Of a DNA stretch of 62,064 nt, positions 41,605-50,444 are shown piece by piece. The stretch comes from Oscillospiraceae bacterium. GTDB taxonomy: Bacteria; Bacillota_A; Clostridia; Oscillospirales; Oscillospiraceae. The notes under the pieces are model-generated. The model had not been told where the DNA came from and made no database searches. It saw only the letters and a program-made list of their open reading frames with translations. The stretch spans positions 1 to 62,064 of the forward strand of contig JAFTKA010000004.1 in NCBI GenBank assembly GCA_017456105.1, in the 5' to 3' direction. Every line of letters begins with the position of its first letter. The first letter of the stretch is position 1. The position numbers and the translations under genes were made by a program.

Positions 41605-43162
41605 AGTAACGGATAATATTATTCTTTTTTCTTTCTTGGGAATTGCCATATTGGAGATAGGATATATACTGCAGGCACTTTCGCTCTATGAAATGGCTTC
41701 CAGATATGGCATGTACCGTCCGTGGCTTGCGTGGATTCCTGGCGGCAATATGTGGCTACTCGGTAGCATTTGTGACAAATACCGGAGGGTAGCAAAGGGA
41801 CAGACTTGTAATTATCGGAAGATCCTGTTAGGGATGTTTATTGGTTCTGTTGCTCACGTTCTTGTTACAGCAAGCTTTGCGCTGATAATGCTTGGCAGCA
41901 ATGTGCTGGTGCCCAAAATACTATTTATGGCATTTTTTATTTTGACATCTGGGGTCATTATTGTCCTGCTTGTATTTAAAAGCATTGCATTGCATGGTTT
42001 TTTTGCGGCAGCTGATCCCGGTAGAGCGGTACCGTATTTGGTTTTCTCTATTATTTTCGGTTTTGCGGCCCCAATTTTGATGTTCTTTTCTCTCTCGCAT
42101 ATTGCCAAGCGGGATCCGGGCAGCATTACCTGGAAATACCGCTTGCTGGTCCGGGCAATCGCTGTTGTGGCAGCACTTCTGCTGTCCGGTGTGCTGGTTA
42201 CTGTTCTGACCGGTAAGAATCCCCTGGCTGTATACGGTGCTATGGTGGACGGTGTGTTTGGCTCCGGACGCCGTGTCTGGAATATGCTCCAGGGTGTTGC
42301 CATGCTGCTGTGCGTGTCCCTGGCGGTAACCCCCGCCTTCAAAATGAAGTTCTGGAATATCGGTGCGGAGGGTCAGGTGCTGATCAGCGGTCTTGCCTGC
42401 GTGGCGACCATGATGTTCCTTGGCAGTGCATTGCCTACCTGGCTGCTGATTTTGGTAATGATCGCAGCCAGCGTGGTGGCCGGTATGATCTGGGCACTGC
42501 TGCCGGCCGTTTTCAAGGCCTGCTGGAATACCAATGAAACCCTGTTCACCTTGATGATGAACTATGTAGCTACCCAGTTGGTTGACTACTTCCTGAAGGT
42601 CTTTGTCAAGGACGGCTCCGGCGTTCTGACCCCCATGCCCCAGTTCGGTCTGCCGGTGATCGGCGGACAAGCCTATCTTTTGAACATTCTGGTGGTGGCA
42701 GTGATCACCGTGCTGGTGTATGTCTATCTGAAGTACAGCAAGCAGGGCTATGAGATCACCGTAGTGGGTGAAAGTGAGAACACCGCCCGCTACATCGGCA
42801 TCAATGTAAAAAAGGTGGTCATTCGGACCATGCTGCTCTCCGGTGCCATCTGCGGCCTGGCCGGTCTTTTGCTGGTAGGCGGCACCAACCACACTATCAG
42901 CACCACCACCGTAGGTGGCCGCGGCTTTACGGCGATCATGGTCTCCTGGCTTGGAAAGTTCAATCCCTTCTATATGGTGTTGACCTCCTTCCTGCTGGTG
43001 TTCCTGGATCAGGGTGCTCAGCAGGTGTCCACGAATTTCCGGATCTCCAGCTCCATTTCCGATATTATGATCGGCATCATTCTGCTGTTCATCATCGGCT
43101 GTGAGTTCTTCCTGCAGTATCGTGTTGTTACACGCAAGCAAAGAAAGGAGAAAGTATCATGA
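41597..43162 (+). CDS. Nucleoside-type ABC permease with an extra N-terminal membrane domain
   Basis: A 521-residue protein in one frame. Residues about 176-521 are a normal BMP-system permease (SITWKYRLLVRAIAVVAALL start, KNPLAVYGAMVDGVFGS, NIGAEGQVLISGLA, VVGESENTARYIGIN). Residues 1-172 are foreign to that family: about four helices with GMYRPWLAWIPGGNMWLLGS, the hallmark of stand-alone membrane proteins in Ruminococcaceae. DNA for this part (41597 to about 42115) is visibly AT-richer with rarer codons than the rest. The start overlaps the ATPase gene with GGAGG 10 bp upstream; the stop overlaps the next permease start. Confidence 0.88.
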   Translation: MPEVTDNIILFSFLGIAILEIGYILQALSLYEMASRYGMYRPWLAWIPGGNMWLLGSICDKYRRVAKGQTCNYRKILLGMFIGSVAHVLVTASFALIMLGSNVLVPKILFMAFFILTSGVIIVLLVFKSIALHGFFAAADPGRAVPYLVFSIIFGFAAPILMFFSLSHIAKRDPGSITWKYRLLVRAIAVVAALLLSGVLVTVLTGKNPLAVYGAMVDGVFGSGRRVWNMLQGVAMLLCVSLAVTPAFKMKFWNIGAEGQVLISGLACVATMMFLGSALPTWLLILVMIAASVVAGMIWALLPAVFKACWNTNETLFTLMMNYVATQLVDYFLKVFVKDGSGVLTPMPQFGLPVIGGQAYLLNILVVAVITVLVYVYLKYSKQGYEITVVGESENTARYIGINVKKVVIRTMLLSGAICGLAGLLLVGGTNHTISTTTVGGRGFTAIMVSWLGKFNPFYMVLTSFLLVFLDQGAQQVSTNFRISSSISDIMIGIILLFIIGCEFFLQYRVVTRKQRKEKVS

Positions 43163-44109
43163 TAGCCTTTCTTATCAGTGCCATTCGTTTGGGCATGTCC
43201 CTTTTGCTGGGCTCCACCGGTGAGACCATCACCGAAAAGGTAGGCCATTTGAATCTGGGTATCCCCGGTATTATGTGCGTAGGTGCCGCCTGCGGTTGCT
43301 ATGCCGAATATATGTATTTTTCTGCAGTGGGCAGAAACATCGTACCCTTGCTGGCAATCCTCATTCCGCTGCTTGCCGCCTTACTGGGCGGTGCACTTAT
43401 GGGTCTTTTGTTCAGCTTCCTGACCATCACCCTCCGTGCCAATCAGAATATGACGGGCCTTGCCATCACCACCTTAGGTGTCGGTATGTCCGAGTATATC
43501 ATTAACGAAGCCACTACCATCTTCACCAAGGGCACCAAGTACTTCACAGCCCCCTTGCTTCCCTTTGCGGATTCCCTGGGTGATTTCGGCAAGCTCTTCT
43601 TCGGCTACGGTATCTTTGTGTATTTGGCGTTGGCCATCGCACTGGTTACCACCTTTATCCTCAACCGGACCCGTGTGGGCCTGCACCTGCGGGCCGTAGG
43701 TGAAAATCCGGCAACTGCCGATGCGGCCGGTATCAACGTGTCCAAATACCGTTATATTGCCACCTGTATCGGCTGCGGTATCGCCGGCGTGGGCGGTCTA
43801 TCCTTCATTATGGACTACCTGAAGGGCAACTGGGAGTACTGTGTTGACTCCATTGGCTGGCTGGCCATCGCACTGGTTATCTTTACGGTGTGGCGTCCCA
43901 ATCTGGCCATCATCGGCTCCATTGCCTTTGGTGCTCTGTATGTAGCCAGCAGCTATATCCCCGGTGTAAGCTTTGCAGGCAAAGCACTGTTTAAGATGCT
44001 GCCCTACGTGGTAACCCTCTTAGTGCTGGTGGTTACCAGTATGCGAAACAAGCGGGAAAACCAGCCTCCTCAGAGCCTGGGCCTTTCCTACTTCCGGGAA
44101 GAACGGTAA
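43159..44109 (+). CDS. Nucleoside-type ABC transporter second permease
   Basis: A 316-residue permease with about eight to nine helices. Family elements: LLGSTGETITEKVGHLNLGIPGIM, ANQNMTGLAITTLGVGMSEY and HLRAVGENPATADAAGINVSKYR (EAA-like loop). It pairs with the upstream permease. The ATG lies in the ATGA overlap with that gene; AAAGGAG is upstream. Normal length, no extra domain. Confidence 0.93.
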   Translation: MIAFLISAIRLGMSLLLGSTGETITEKVGHLNLGIPGIMCVGAACGCYAEYMYFSAVGRNIVPLLAILIPLLAALLGGALMGLLFSFLTITLRANQNMTGLAITTLGVGMSEYIINEATTIFTKGTKYFTAPLLPFADSLGDFGKLFFGYGIFVYLALAIALVTTFILNRTRVGLHLRAVGENPATADAAGINVSKYRYIATCIGCGIAGVGGLSFIMDYLKGNWEYCVDSIGWLAIALVIFTVWRPNLAIIGSIAFGALYVASSYIPGVSFAGKALFKMLPYVVTLLVLVVTSMRNKRENQPPQSLGLSYFREER

Positions 44110-44112
44110 ACC

Positions 44113-44146
44113 AAAAACCCTGTTGCAAAGCAACAGGGTTTTTCTT
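44113..44146. terminator. Terminator of BMP transporter operon
   Basis: Perfect 14-bp stem AAAAACCCTGTTGC / GCAACAGGGTTTTT (44113-44126 / 44130-44143). Confidence 0.9.
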
Positions 44147-44696
44147 ATTGATCTGCTTTTCTGATGGCCTCCAATACCTTTTTGGCACAGGCCTCACTGC
44201 CGGCCTTGGACAGGTGCAGGGTATCTTCACAAATATACTTTTCCTGATTCTCCGCCACCACGGAGAACAGGTTGTTGATCTGCACACCCATTTTCATAAG
44301 CTCCGGGACTACCGCGGCATTATACTGACGGATCGTGTCATTCTTATCGTAAAGGCTGTCCTCGGCCACAGCGGTAGTGGTGGAAAAGATCACCTTATCC
44401 GTGATCCGCAGCAAATGCTCCGCGATCCGCTTCATGGTGGCAACATAGGTCTCCAGAGGTGTGAACGGACCGTCGCCCATGCAGTGGGTGGCGTCCCAAA
44501 GACCGTTGTTCCAATGGATAATATGGGCATTCTCCAATTCCTTGCGATAGGCAAACAACATTCTGAGGGTGTAGGCGGCAAAACGGCAGTTGTCCTCCGG
44601 CTGCCACACCTCATATTCTCCCTTCAGAGCCTCAGCCACGATGGGGCCGTAACCGATCATGCGAATGGAATCGCCCAAAAGCACAACTTTTTTCAT
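44145..44696 (-). CDS. SGNH/GDSL-type hydrolase
   Basis: A 183-residue cytosolic esterase-like protein. Block I is VVLLGDSIRMIGYG (GDS), block III is HWNNGLWD (N), and block V is DTLHLSKAG with the Asp-x-x-His dyad. No signal peptide. The length is normal for single-domain SGNH hydrolases. Substrate unknown; convergent with the transporter operon. Confidence 0.85.
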   Translation of the reverse strand: MKKVVLLGDSIRMIGYGPIVAEALKGEYEVWQPEDNCRFAAYTLRMLFAYRKELENAHIIHWNNGLWDATHCMGDGPFTPLETYVATMKRIAEHLLRITDKVIFSTTTAVAEDSLYDKNDTIRQYNAAVVPELMKMGVQINNLFSVVAENQEKYICEDTLHLSKAGSEACAKKVLEAIRKADQ

Positions 44697-44830
44697 AAGT
44701 TTGCCTCCCTTTCATAGTGCCTTCATTTTAACACCCCGTCCATGCCTTTGCAACCCCTTTTCCAATCCCTGCCATTGACATTAACTCCCCAATATGATAA
44801 ACTGCAAACACGAAAAACGAGGTGAAACAT

Positions 44831-45814
44831 ATGATCAAAATCGGAATCGTCGGATACGGCAATCTGGCAAAGGGCGTGGAGTCTGCCATTCATCAGAACC
44901 CGGATATGGAGCTTATGGCAGTATTCACCCGCCGGGACCCCGAGACCGTTCAGATCCGCACGCCCAATGTTCCCGTAGTCAGTACCGAAGAGGCTCTTAG
45001 CTGGAAGGATCGGATCGACGTTATGATCCTTTGCGGCGGCAGTGCCACAGACCTGCCGGAAATGGCACCGAAGTATGCCCGGGATTTTCATATCGTGGAC
45101 AGCTTTGATACCCACGCCAATATCCCCGCCCACTATCAGGCGGTGGACGAAGCCGCCCGCCAAAACGGCCACATCGCTGTGATCTCCGTAGGCTGGGATC
45201 CGGGTCTTTTCTCCGTAAACCGGCTGTACGCGTCGGCGATCCTGCCCCAGGGCAAGGATTATACCTTCTGGGGCAAGGGTGTCAGTCAAGGTCATTCAGA
45301 TGCCGTCCGGAGACTGCCCGGCGTCTTGGACTGCCGGCAGTACACGATCCCCGTTCCTGAGGCCATGGACGCCGTCCGCAGAGGCGAGCAGCCTCAGCTG
45401 ACCACCCGGCAAAAGCACACCCGGTACTGCTACGTGGTGGCCCAGGACGGTGCAGATAAGGCCGCCATCGAGAAGGCTATCAAGGAAATGCCCAACTATA
45501 ATGCCGACTATGACACCACGGTGGAATTTATTACTGCCGAGCAGATGCAAAAAGAGCATAATACACTGCCCCACGGTGGCAGTGTGATCCGCAGCGGTGT
45601 TACCGGCTGGGAGGGCGAAAGCCGCCAGACCATTGAGTATAAGCTGGATCTTCAGTCCAACCCCCAGTTCACCGCCAACGTGCTTGTGGCCTGTGCCAGA
45701 GCCGCTGTGCGTATGCACAGCCGTGGTGATGTGGGCTGCCGCACGATCTTCGATATTGCCCCTGCCGACCTGAGCATGCTCACCCGGTCCGAAATGCTGA
45801 AAAATCTCTTATAA
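44831..45814 (+). CDS. ddh: meso-Diaminopimelate dehydrogenase
   Basis: A 327-residue NADPH enzyme making meso-DAP in one step from tetrahydrodipicolinate, for lysine and peptidoglycan. The N-terminal dinucleotide fold IGIVGYGNLAKGVE is followed by family motifs DSFDTHANIPAHY, VISVGWDPGLFSVNRLYA, GVSQGHSDAVRRLPGV and the HGGSVIRSG region. The ATG at 44831 follows GAGGTG; an in-frame GTG at 44822 falls inside that site. Monocistronic, with a terminator at 45818. Confidence 0.95.
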   Translation: MIKIGIVGYGNLAKGVESAIHQNPDMELMAVFTRRDPETVQIRTPNVPVVSTEEALSWKDRIDVMILCGGSATDLPEMAPKYARDFHIVDSFDTHANIPAHYQAVDEAARQNGHIAVISVGWDPGLFSVNRLYASAILPQGKDYTFWGKGVSQGHSDAVRRLPGVLDCRQYTIPVPEAMDAVRRGEQPQLTTRQKHTRYCYVVAQDGADKAAIEKAIKEMPNYNADYDTTVEFITAEQMQKEHNTLPHGGSVIRSGVTGWEGESRQTIEYKLDLQSNPQFTANVLVACARAAVRMHSRGDVGCRTIFDIAPADLSMLTRSEMLKNLL

Positions 45815-45817
45815 CCA

Positions 45818-45850
45818 AAAACACGGGGAAGAATGCCTTCCCCGTGTTTT
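45818..45850. terminator. Bidirectional terminator after ddh
   Basis: 14-bp stem AAAACACGGGGAAG / CTTCCCCGTGTTTT around AATGC, with A/T flanks. Confidence 0.88.
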
Positions 45851-45852
45851 AT

Positions 45853-46044
45853 TTACTTTTCCGCCTCTTCTGTCTTTTCAGCCTCGGCTTCTACAGCTTG
45901 GGCCTCTTCCTCCTCAGGATTTGCCCAGTGGTCAACCTTTTTTACGCCGGTAGCTGCGGAACGAACAATGGACTTGCCCAGGTTCTTGAAAGCGTTACCC
46001 AAACCCTTGCCGGTATCTTTCCAAGAGTCTTTTAAATCTGCCAT
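45853..46044 (-). CDS. Small protein with amphipathic helix and acidic tail
   Basis: A 63-residue protein. The first 38 residues (MADLKDSWKDTGKGLGNAFKNLG...) form a Gly/Lys-rich amphipathic helix; the tail is almost all Glu and Ala (EEEEAQAVEAEAEKTEEAEK). GGAGA lies 8 bp before ATG 46044. Resembles small abundant clostridial proteins of unknown role; no motif recognised. Confidence 0.72.
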   Translation of the reverse strand: MADLKDSWKDTGKGLGNAFKNLGKSIVRSAATGVKKVDHWANPEEEEAQAVEAEAEKTEEAEK

Positions 46045-46115
46045 AGTAGCATCTCCTTTATGATTGATTATTTTTAGTATAGTAAAAATGGGTATATTTG
46101 TCAATATATCGCTCC

Positions 46116-46152
46116 ACGTCATTGCGAGGAGCGTAGCGACGTGGCAATCCGT
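46116..46152 (+). repeat. Short-form dispersed repeat
   Basis: GTCATTGCGAGGAGCG followed by TAGCGACGTGGCAATCC: the two ends match the flanks of the long copy at 61479-61628 (TCATTGCGA ... GTGGCAATCC) with the middle missing. ACGTC / GACGT makes it palindromic. Confidence 0.65.
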
Positions 46153-46227
46153 TTTCCCTGTTGCTGTAGCAAACAGAAATAAGCAAGCCAACATTCTTGC
46201 TGAATGCCGTCTTGCTTATTTGGAATT

Positions 46228-46369
46228 GCCCGGCTCTGCCGGGCGGTACACCGGAAGGGACTCGTTGCAATTTGCCTATGGCAAATTGTAAGGTGTCGCC
46301 GGGGCCCTACCCAGCGAGCAACAGTCCCCCGGACTGTTGCGATTTAATCTTTCGAGTCCCTTCGGTGGC
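46228..46369. repeat. Hairpin-rich element bounded by inverted tRNA-like 3' ends
   Basis: It contains GCCCGG / CCGGGC, then ACCGGAAGGGACTCG (46250-46264) matched in inverse by CGAGTCCCTTCGGT (46353-46366), enclosing CAATTTGCC / GGCAAATTG and GCAACAGTCC / GGACTGTTGC. GGTACACCGGAAGGGACTCG (46245-46264) equals the tRNA-Arg 3' end at 53603-53622. Confidence 0.65.
46245..46264 (+). other. Candidate attachment site (left copy of tRNA-Arg 3' end)
   Basis: A 20-bp exact direct repeat of 53603-53622, which is the 3' end of tRNA-Arg (T-arm and acceptor). It bounds an AT-rich segment of 7.4 kb on the 3' side of the tRNA, as expected for an integrated island. No integrase gene is inside, so excision is probably not autonomous. 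Confidence 0.5.
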
Positions 46370-46408
46370 AAAAAATAAGAGAGGGCATAAAGCCCTCTCT
46401 TATTTTTT
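46370..46408 (-). terminator. Perfect hairpin terminator
   Basis: 17-bp perfect stem AAAAAATAAGAGAGGGC / GCCCTCTCTTATTTTTT. On the minus strand it directly follows the conserved short ORF remnant at 46411-46479. Confidence 0.8.
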
Positions 46409-46410
46409 GG

Positions 46411-46479
46411 TACGCATGTTCTTATAGGATTTGAGAGAAAGCCAAGTAATATCAACGGTTTTTGCAGTCGAATAACAGT
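46411..46479 (-). pseudogene. Copy A of conserved short ORF (VIRLQKPL segment)
   Basis: 69 bp, 58 of 69 identical to 50518-50586. On the minus strand both encode TVIRLQKPL(I/V)LL-x-F-xx-NP(I/V)RT-x-VPK. Five of the differing codons are synonymous and two are Ile/Val, which points to this frame having been translated. Here the frame runs on through the terminator hairpin, so it looks like a remnant. Confidence 0.5.
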
Positions 46480-47005
46480 ACATTCCTTTCCTATAAGACA
46501 CATTGTCCCTCATTTCTATTCAATATCTCCCTGAATGTTATAATACTATGCTAAATAACGACGAAGCAAATGGATTTCTTGATCAACAATTAATTCATCT
46601 TCTCCCATAACAGTTACAATTTATTTATTAATTCCATTAATCGCAAACACCATCATAGGAGTAATTCCGCAATACATTATTGAAAATAATCGCTCGATTC
46701 ATCCTTCCCAATATTATTGCCTATTACGAAACCGAGGAAGGGCAGCGGCAATTCCAAAAGTGAAAAGCCTTGCAGAAAGCAGAACTCATAGTTAAAGCAG
46801 ATTGTAAGGAATATTAAAGTTAAGGATGAGAAGCCAATTGGCCGAAGGCTTCTCATCCTTTTCTCGCCATCTATAGCATCGTGCCCCATTTGCAAGTTAT
46901 CATTAAATAATACGATTCGACAGCAACGAAATACATAAAAAGCACAACATTAAATTGCATTTTCAGACATAATTTGATAAAATATTCTTGAACACTTAAT
47001 AATGC
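46480..47005. other. AT-rich spacer without clear gene
   Basis: About 500 bp of low-GC sequence. The only clear structure is a 14-bp hairpin AAGGATGAGAAGCC / GGCTTCTCATCCTT (46822-46835 / 46847-46860) followed by TTCTC, probably an orphan terminator. No frame with a ribosome site was recognised. Confidence 0.5.
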
Positions 47006-47021
47006 AAAGGTGGTACGCAAT

Positions 47022-50000
47022 ATGAATGTTTTTATCTTTATTGCTGATGCATGGGGTGCTGTAAAAGGCGGAATAAATTGTTTCAATTATGATCTAAGTA
47101 TAGCTTGCGCTCATATATCAAAAGAAACCAAGGATACCATAATCTGTTGCGTAGTTCCCGATTTGTCCGAAGAAGAAAGAAGCAACATTAGATCTCATGG
47201 GATTATTCCCATTACATTGTCCAAATTATCATTTGACTCTCCAGAGGCTGCTCGATATATTGTCGAAAAAATTCAGAACAACCGAAAGCTCCGTCACTAC
47301 TTTCCTAAAAAATGTAATACATTCTGCATAGGTCATGACATCTATACAGGTGCTCTATCAAAGAGCATTGCAGATGAATGTAATGGGTGGAACATAGTAT
47401 TTCATCATATGGACTATTCATCATACTATTTGTTCAAAAACCCTAATGCCGGCATATATACTCAGAAAATAGAAAGTCAAAAAAATATTTTGAGAGATGC
47501 AGATTTAGTGTGCGCAGTTGGTCCCAAGCTCTTAATTTCTGCAAAAGGAATTGTCAGAGCAAAAGGTATACAAACGATGGAGGTTATTCCTGGTATTGCA
47601 GACTTTGAAGCTGTCGAAGAAACAGATTGGAGATTTAACCCCATAGTATTTGGCAGAGTTGAAGAAGACAACCAGCGTGTCAAGCAAACAGCATTAGCCG
47701 TCGATGCCTTTGCAAAGGCTCTTGCTCAAGACGATTCAATAAACATCATTGGTGACGATGCACAATTAAAGGTTGTCGGCTATGAAAACTGCAACTCAGA
47801 TTCTCTAAAAGAGGAGGTAAAACGGCTACAATCTGGCGCTGAAGAGATCGCCGGACGATTATGCAATATTGTGCCGATTCCTTATCAAGCAGATAGAACC
47901 GCACTTGGAGAATTGATTAGCGAGGCATCTGTTGCAATGATGCTTTCATTCCATGAGGGTTTTGGCTTAGTTGGATACGAGGCAATTGCTGCGGGTGTTC
48001 CGCTAATCCTCTCCGAGAATTCAGGCCTATATAATTTTTTGCAATCAAAACACCTGCACAGTATGGTATATCCAGTGAAAATAAAAGGAGCCACCAATTC
48101 TAAAGGTTACTCAGAAGATGATCTAAATACCGTAGCACGTGCGCTTCGCGAGATCAAGAAAGATGAAGAAGAATTCAAGAAGAACGCTCTTGAGCTACGT
48201 CGCATTCTACGCAACCAAGAAAACGAGTACTCTTGGCATTCGATAGCTAAACGATTTATTGATGGCGTTTTTAAACAGTTTGATTCGGAGTTGGAAAATG
48301 AAGCTACTGTATTCTATCATCCTGAGCAAGTAACGAAACTCAGTTCTATTTCAACTAAAAGTATTAGCATTGCCACTGACATTGAGTTATCATCCGATAA
48401 CCATGTGTATTCAGTTGAAGGAAAGGACGCTCTCCTTTATTTGTGTAAAAAACTACAAAAAGGCATCTCTGGAAATTACTCTACCCTAGTATACAATGTA
48501 GAAAGTGGAACAGAGTACGATTCCGCCTATCCCGATTTTATAAGTAACTGTAGATCATTTTTTGGAAAAGAAAAAGATTATAAAGGGCGTGAGTTCCAAT
48601 ATGTGCTTGCAGAACGTCTTGACGAAACTATCTTGATTTTAAATGATTTTTCCACGACATTGCATACAGAATTTTGTAATCTTTTCGAACTACTTAACAA
48701 TTCGACATATAATTTTTATTTATTTACTGTTTTTGAAACCGAATCGCCAATAACAATAAAACCATACAGCAAACAAGATATCCCTTCAATATATACTTCT
48801 TTTACTGATCCAAAACCACTCCCAATCGAGCTCACTAGTGAACAAAAGCTATTAGCCAAAATCCTTTTCTATCGTGGCAAAGCAGGATACAGCAAAAAAC
48901 TCATTCACCATATATGTAATGGCATAAATCGTTATTGTGATGCAAAAAACACCTTACATATATTTGAGAGTGTTGTCGAAACAGAAGAAGCTTTGAAAAA
49001 ATGTGGAATAATAGAAGAGTTCTCCGAATTCAGCTACCAGAACTCAACTGCCTATCTTACCAACACTACTAATTTCGAAGTTGATTGTGATGCCTATGCA
49101 ATTGGAGTGTATGCAATGGGTCGGTTTTATGCAAGATGTTATCACTTAAATAAGAGCCGTGATCCTCAACTTCCATGGGGGTACTTTAGTTGTAAATGCT
49201 TTGCATTTGCCGCTGAAATGAGCAGTGAAATCAAAAATGAGATTAAGCCTGATTATGAGTCCATTCTTATTGACGTGCGAAAAAAGGCAATGGATACATC
49301 AGACTATGCCAGATATCATCACTCACTTCAGCGCTTTTTGGATGTTTATGAACGCCCGGACAATCTATGGATTTGGTACAATTACATACACTGCGAATCC
49401 ATTTGTTGCCCACAAGAAAGCACCCTGGAAAAAACAAAGCTTATTCTTAATCAAGGGATACCCGTTGCTAATTTATCAAAATCAGCAAAAAGTGAACTTC
49501 TCATTCAGTTTATCCGTTTGTGTGCTGAATTGGAACATGAATTTGACAACCCCAATTCACTATGTAATTTGTTGAAGCATCTTGAAATGCTCTCTCCCGA
49601 TAGCAAAGTGGGAACGTCTTGGGCCCAATGCTTATCAAGCCTTATAAATATTGCCACAGATCAAAAGGCGTACGACTGTGCTGCGAAACACTTAGGGGAG
49701 TATAAGAAATTAGCAAAATCAAATAATGGTTATCATCAGGTGATTGCTATTGCGTTGGAAACAAACCTAATAATTGCGCAACATAAGAAGTATGGTAACA
49801 AATCTTTACTAAAGATTTTACCTAGCATAGAAGAAGCGTTTCACCTGGCTAAAAATAAATTAAAGGATTACCGTGCTCAAGGCTGGACATTAGGTCTATG
49901 GGGTGAATGTCAGATATTATTAGATAACCAAATGGGACAAGTCAGTTTGCGAAAATCAATGGAATGTAGAAGGCAAAGCGGTGAAAAGTCAAAAGAATAC

Positions 50001-50090
50001 AAAAATTGGTTGCGCAGAATATCCAAATATAATCTCCAACCAAATATAAGAGCACTCCTTGATGAAGAGATCAGCAGAACCAAAACATAA
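47022..50090 (+). CDS. Glycosyltransferase family 4 domain fused to a large helical region
   Basis: A 1022-residue protein. About 1-410 is a GT-B glycosyltransferase: GGINCFNYDLSIACAH (GGxN start), VFGRVEEDNQRVK (Arg/Lys donor-phosphate residues) and EGFGLVGYE near residue 312, an exact E-x7-E motif. About 430-600 looks like a P-loop-NTPase-type fold without Walker A, with a Walker-B-like TILILND near 535. About 600-690 resembles a winged helix (LTSEQKLLAKILFYRGKAG), and 690-1022 is helical, TPR-like. No signal peptide. GGTGG precedes ATG 47022; AT content and codon use differ from the core genes. A lone gene in an island: a defence, surface-modification or signalling role are all possible; function unknown. 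Confidence 0.72.
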   Translation: MNVFIFIADAWGAVKGGINCFNYDLSIACAHISKETKDTIICCVVPDLSEEERSNIRSHGIIPITLSKLSFDSPEAARYIVEKIQNNRKLRHYFPKKCNTFCIGHDIYTGALSKSIADECNGWNIVFHHMDYSSYYLFKNPNAGIYTQKIESQKNILRDADLVCAVGPKLLISAKGIVRAKGIQTMEVIPGIADFEAVEETDWRFNPIVFGRVEEDNQRVKQTALAVDAFAKALAQDDSINIIGDDAQLKVVGYENCNSDSLKEEVKRLQSGAEEIAGRLCNIVPIPYQADRTALGELISEASVAMMLSFHEGFGLVGYEAIAAGVPLILSENSGLYNFLQSKHLHSMVYPVKIKGATNSKGYSEDDLNTVARALREIKKDEEEFKKNALELRRILRNQENEYSWHSIAKRFIDGVFKQFDSELENEATVFYHPEQVTKLSSISTKSISIATDIELSSDNHVYSVEGKDALLYLCKKLQKGISGNYSTLVYNVESGTEYDSAYPDFISNCRSFFGKEKDYKGREFQYVLAERLDETILILNDFSTTLHTEFCNLFELLNNSTYNFYLFTVFETESPITIKPYSKQDIPSIYTSFTDPKPLPIELTSEQKLLAKILFYRGKAGYSKKLIHHICNGINRYCDAKNTLHIFESVVETEEALKKCGIIEEFSEFSYQNSTAYLTNTTNFEVDCDAYAIGVYAMGRFYARCYHLNKSRDPQLPWGYFSCKCFAFAAEMSSEIKNEIKPDYESILIDVRKKAMDTSDYARYHHSLQRFLDVYERPDNLWIWYNYIHCESICCPQESTLEKTKLILNQGIPVANLSKSAKSELLIQFIRLCAELEHEFDNPNSLCNLLKHLEMLSPDSKVGTSWAQCLSSLINIATDQKAYDCAAKHLGEYKKLAKSNNGYHQVIAIALETNLIIAQHKKYGNKSLLKILPSIEEAFHLAKNKLKDYRAQGWTLGLWGECQILLDNQMGQVSLRKSMECRRQSGEKSKEYKNWLRRISKYNLQPNIRALLDEEISRTKT

Positions 50091-50198
50091 ACACAAAGGG
50101 CGGAGAGTATTTCCTCTCTGTCCTTTGCGTTCTCAATGCCAACATTCAAACAAAATATTTTAATAACGAGTTGGCATACAGTTAACTTGTTTTGGCTT

Positions 50199-50444
50199 TT
50201 AGCAAAAATAATGGTAATCTGTCACATTATTCAGATACTCTCGGATGCCTCCGTGGAGCAGCAGATTCATATAGTCCATCGGAGCCTTATATACCAGCCA
50301 ATCCAATTCGCTTGCTTCGTACATATTCTGGGCAAACTCATTTTCGACTCTGGTGCAGTCGATGGAGCTCATGCCGCCATCGGCATATTTGACTTCCACG
50401 CAGGCGGTGTCAGTGTTGAACTCACAAGAGATAATCTTATCCAT
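50199..50444 (-). CDS. DUF6061 family protein
   Basis: An 81-residue protein with the family pattern MDKIISCEFNTDTACVEVKYADGG, SIDCTRVENEF, and ASELDWLVYKAPMDYMNLLL followed by a YLNNVTDYHYF end. Common in Oscillospiraceae accessory regions; function unknown. The start ATGGATAA overlaps the TAA stop of the preceding short ORF and its GGAGG site lies inside that ORF, suggesting translational coupling. Confidence 0.78.
   Translation of the reverse strand: MDKIISCEFNTDTACVEVKYADGGMSSIDCTRVENEFAQNMYEASELDWLVYKAPMDYMNLLLHGGIREYLNNVTDYHYFC

Noticed and set aside
46480..47005. Small genes in the AT-rich spacer
   Set aside because: Open frames are short, without ribosome sites or recognisable products; one hairpin there looks like an orphan terminator.
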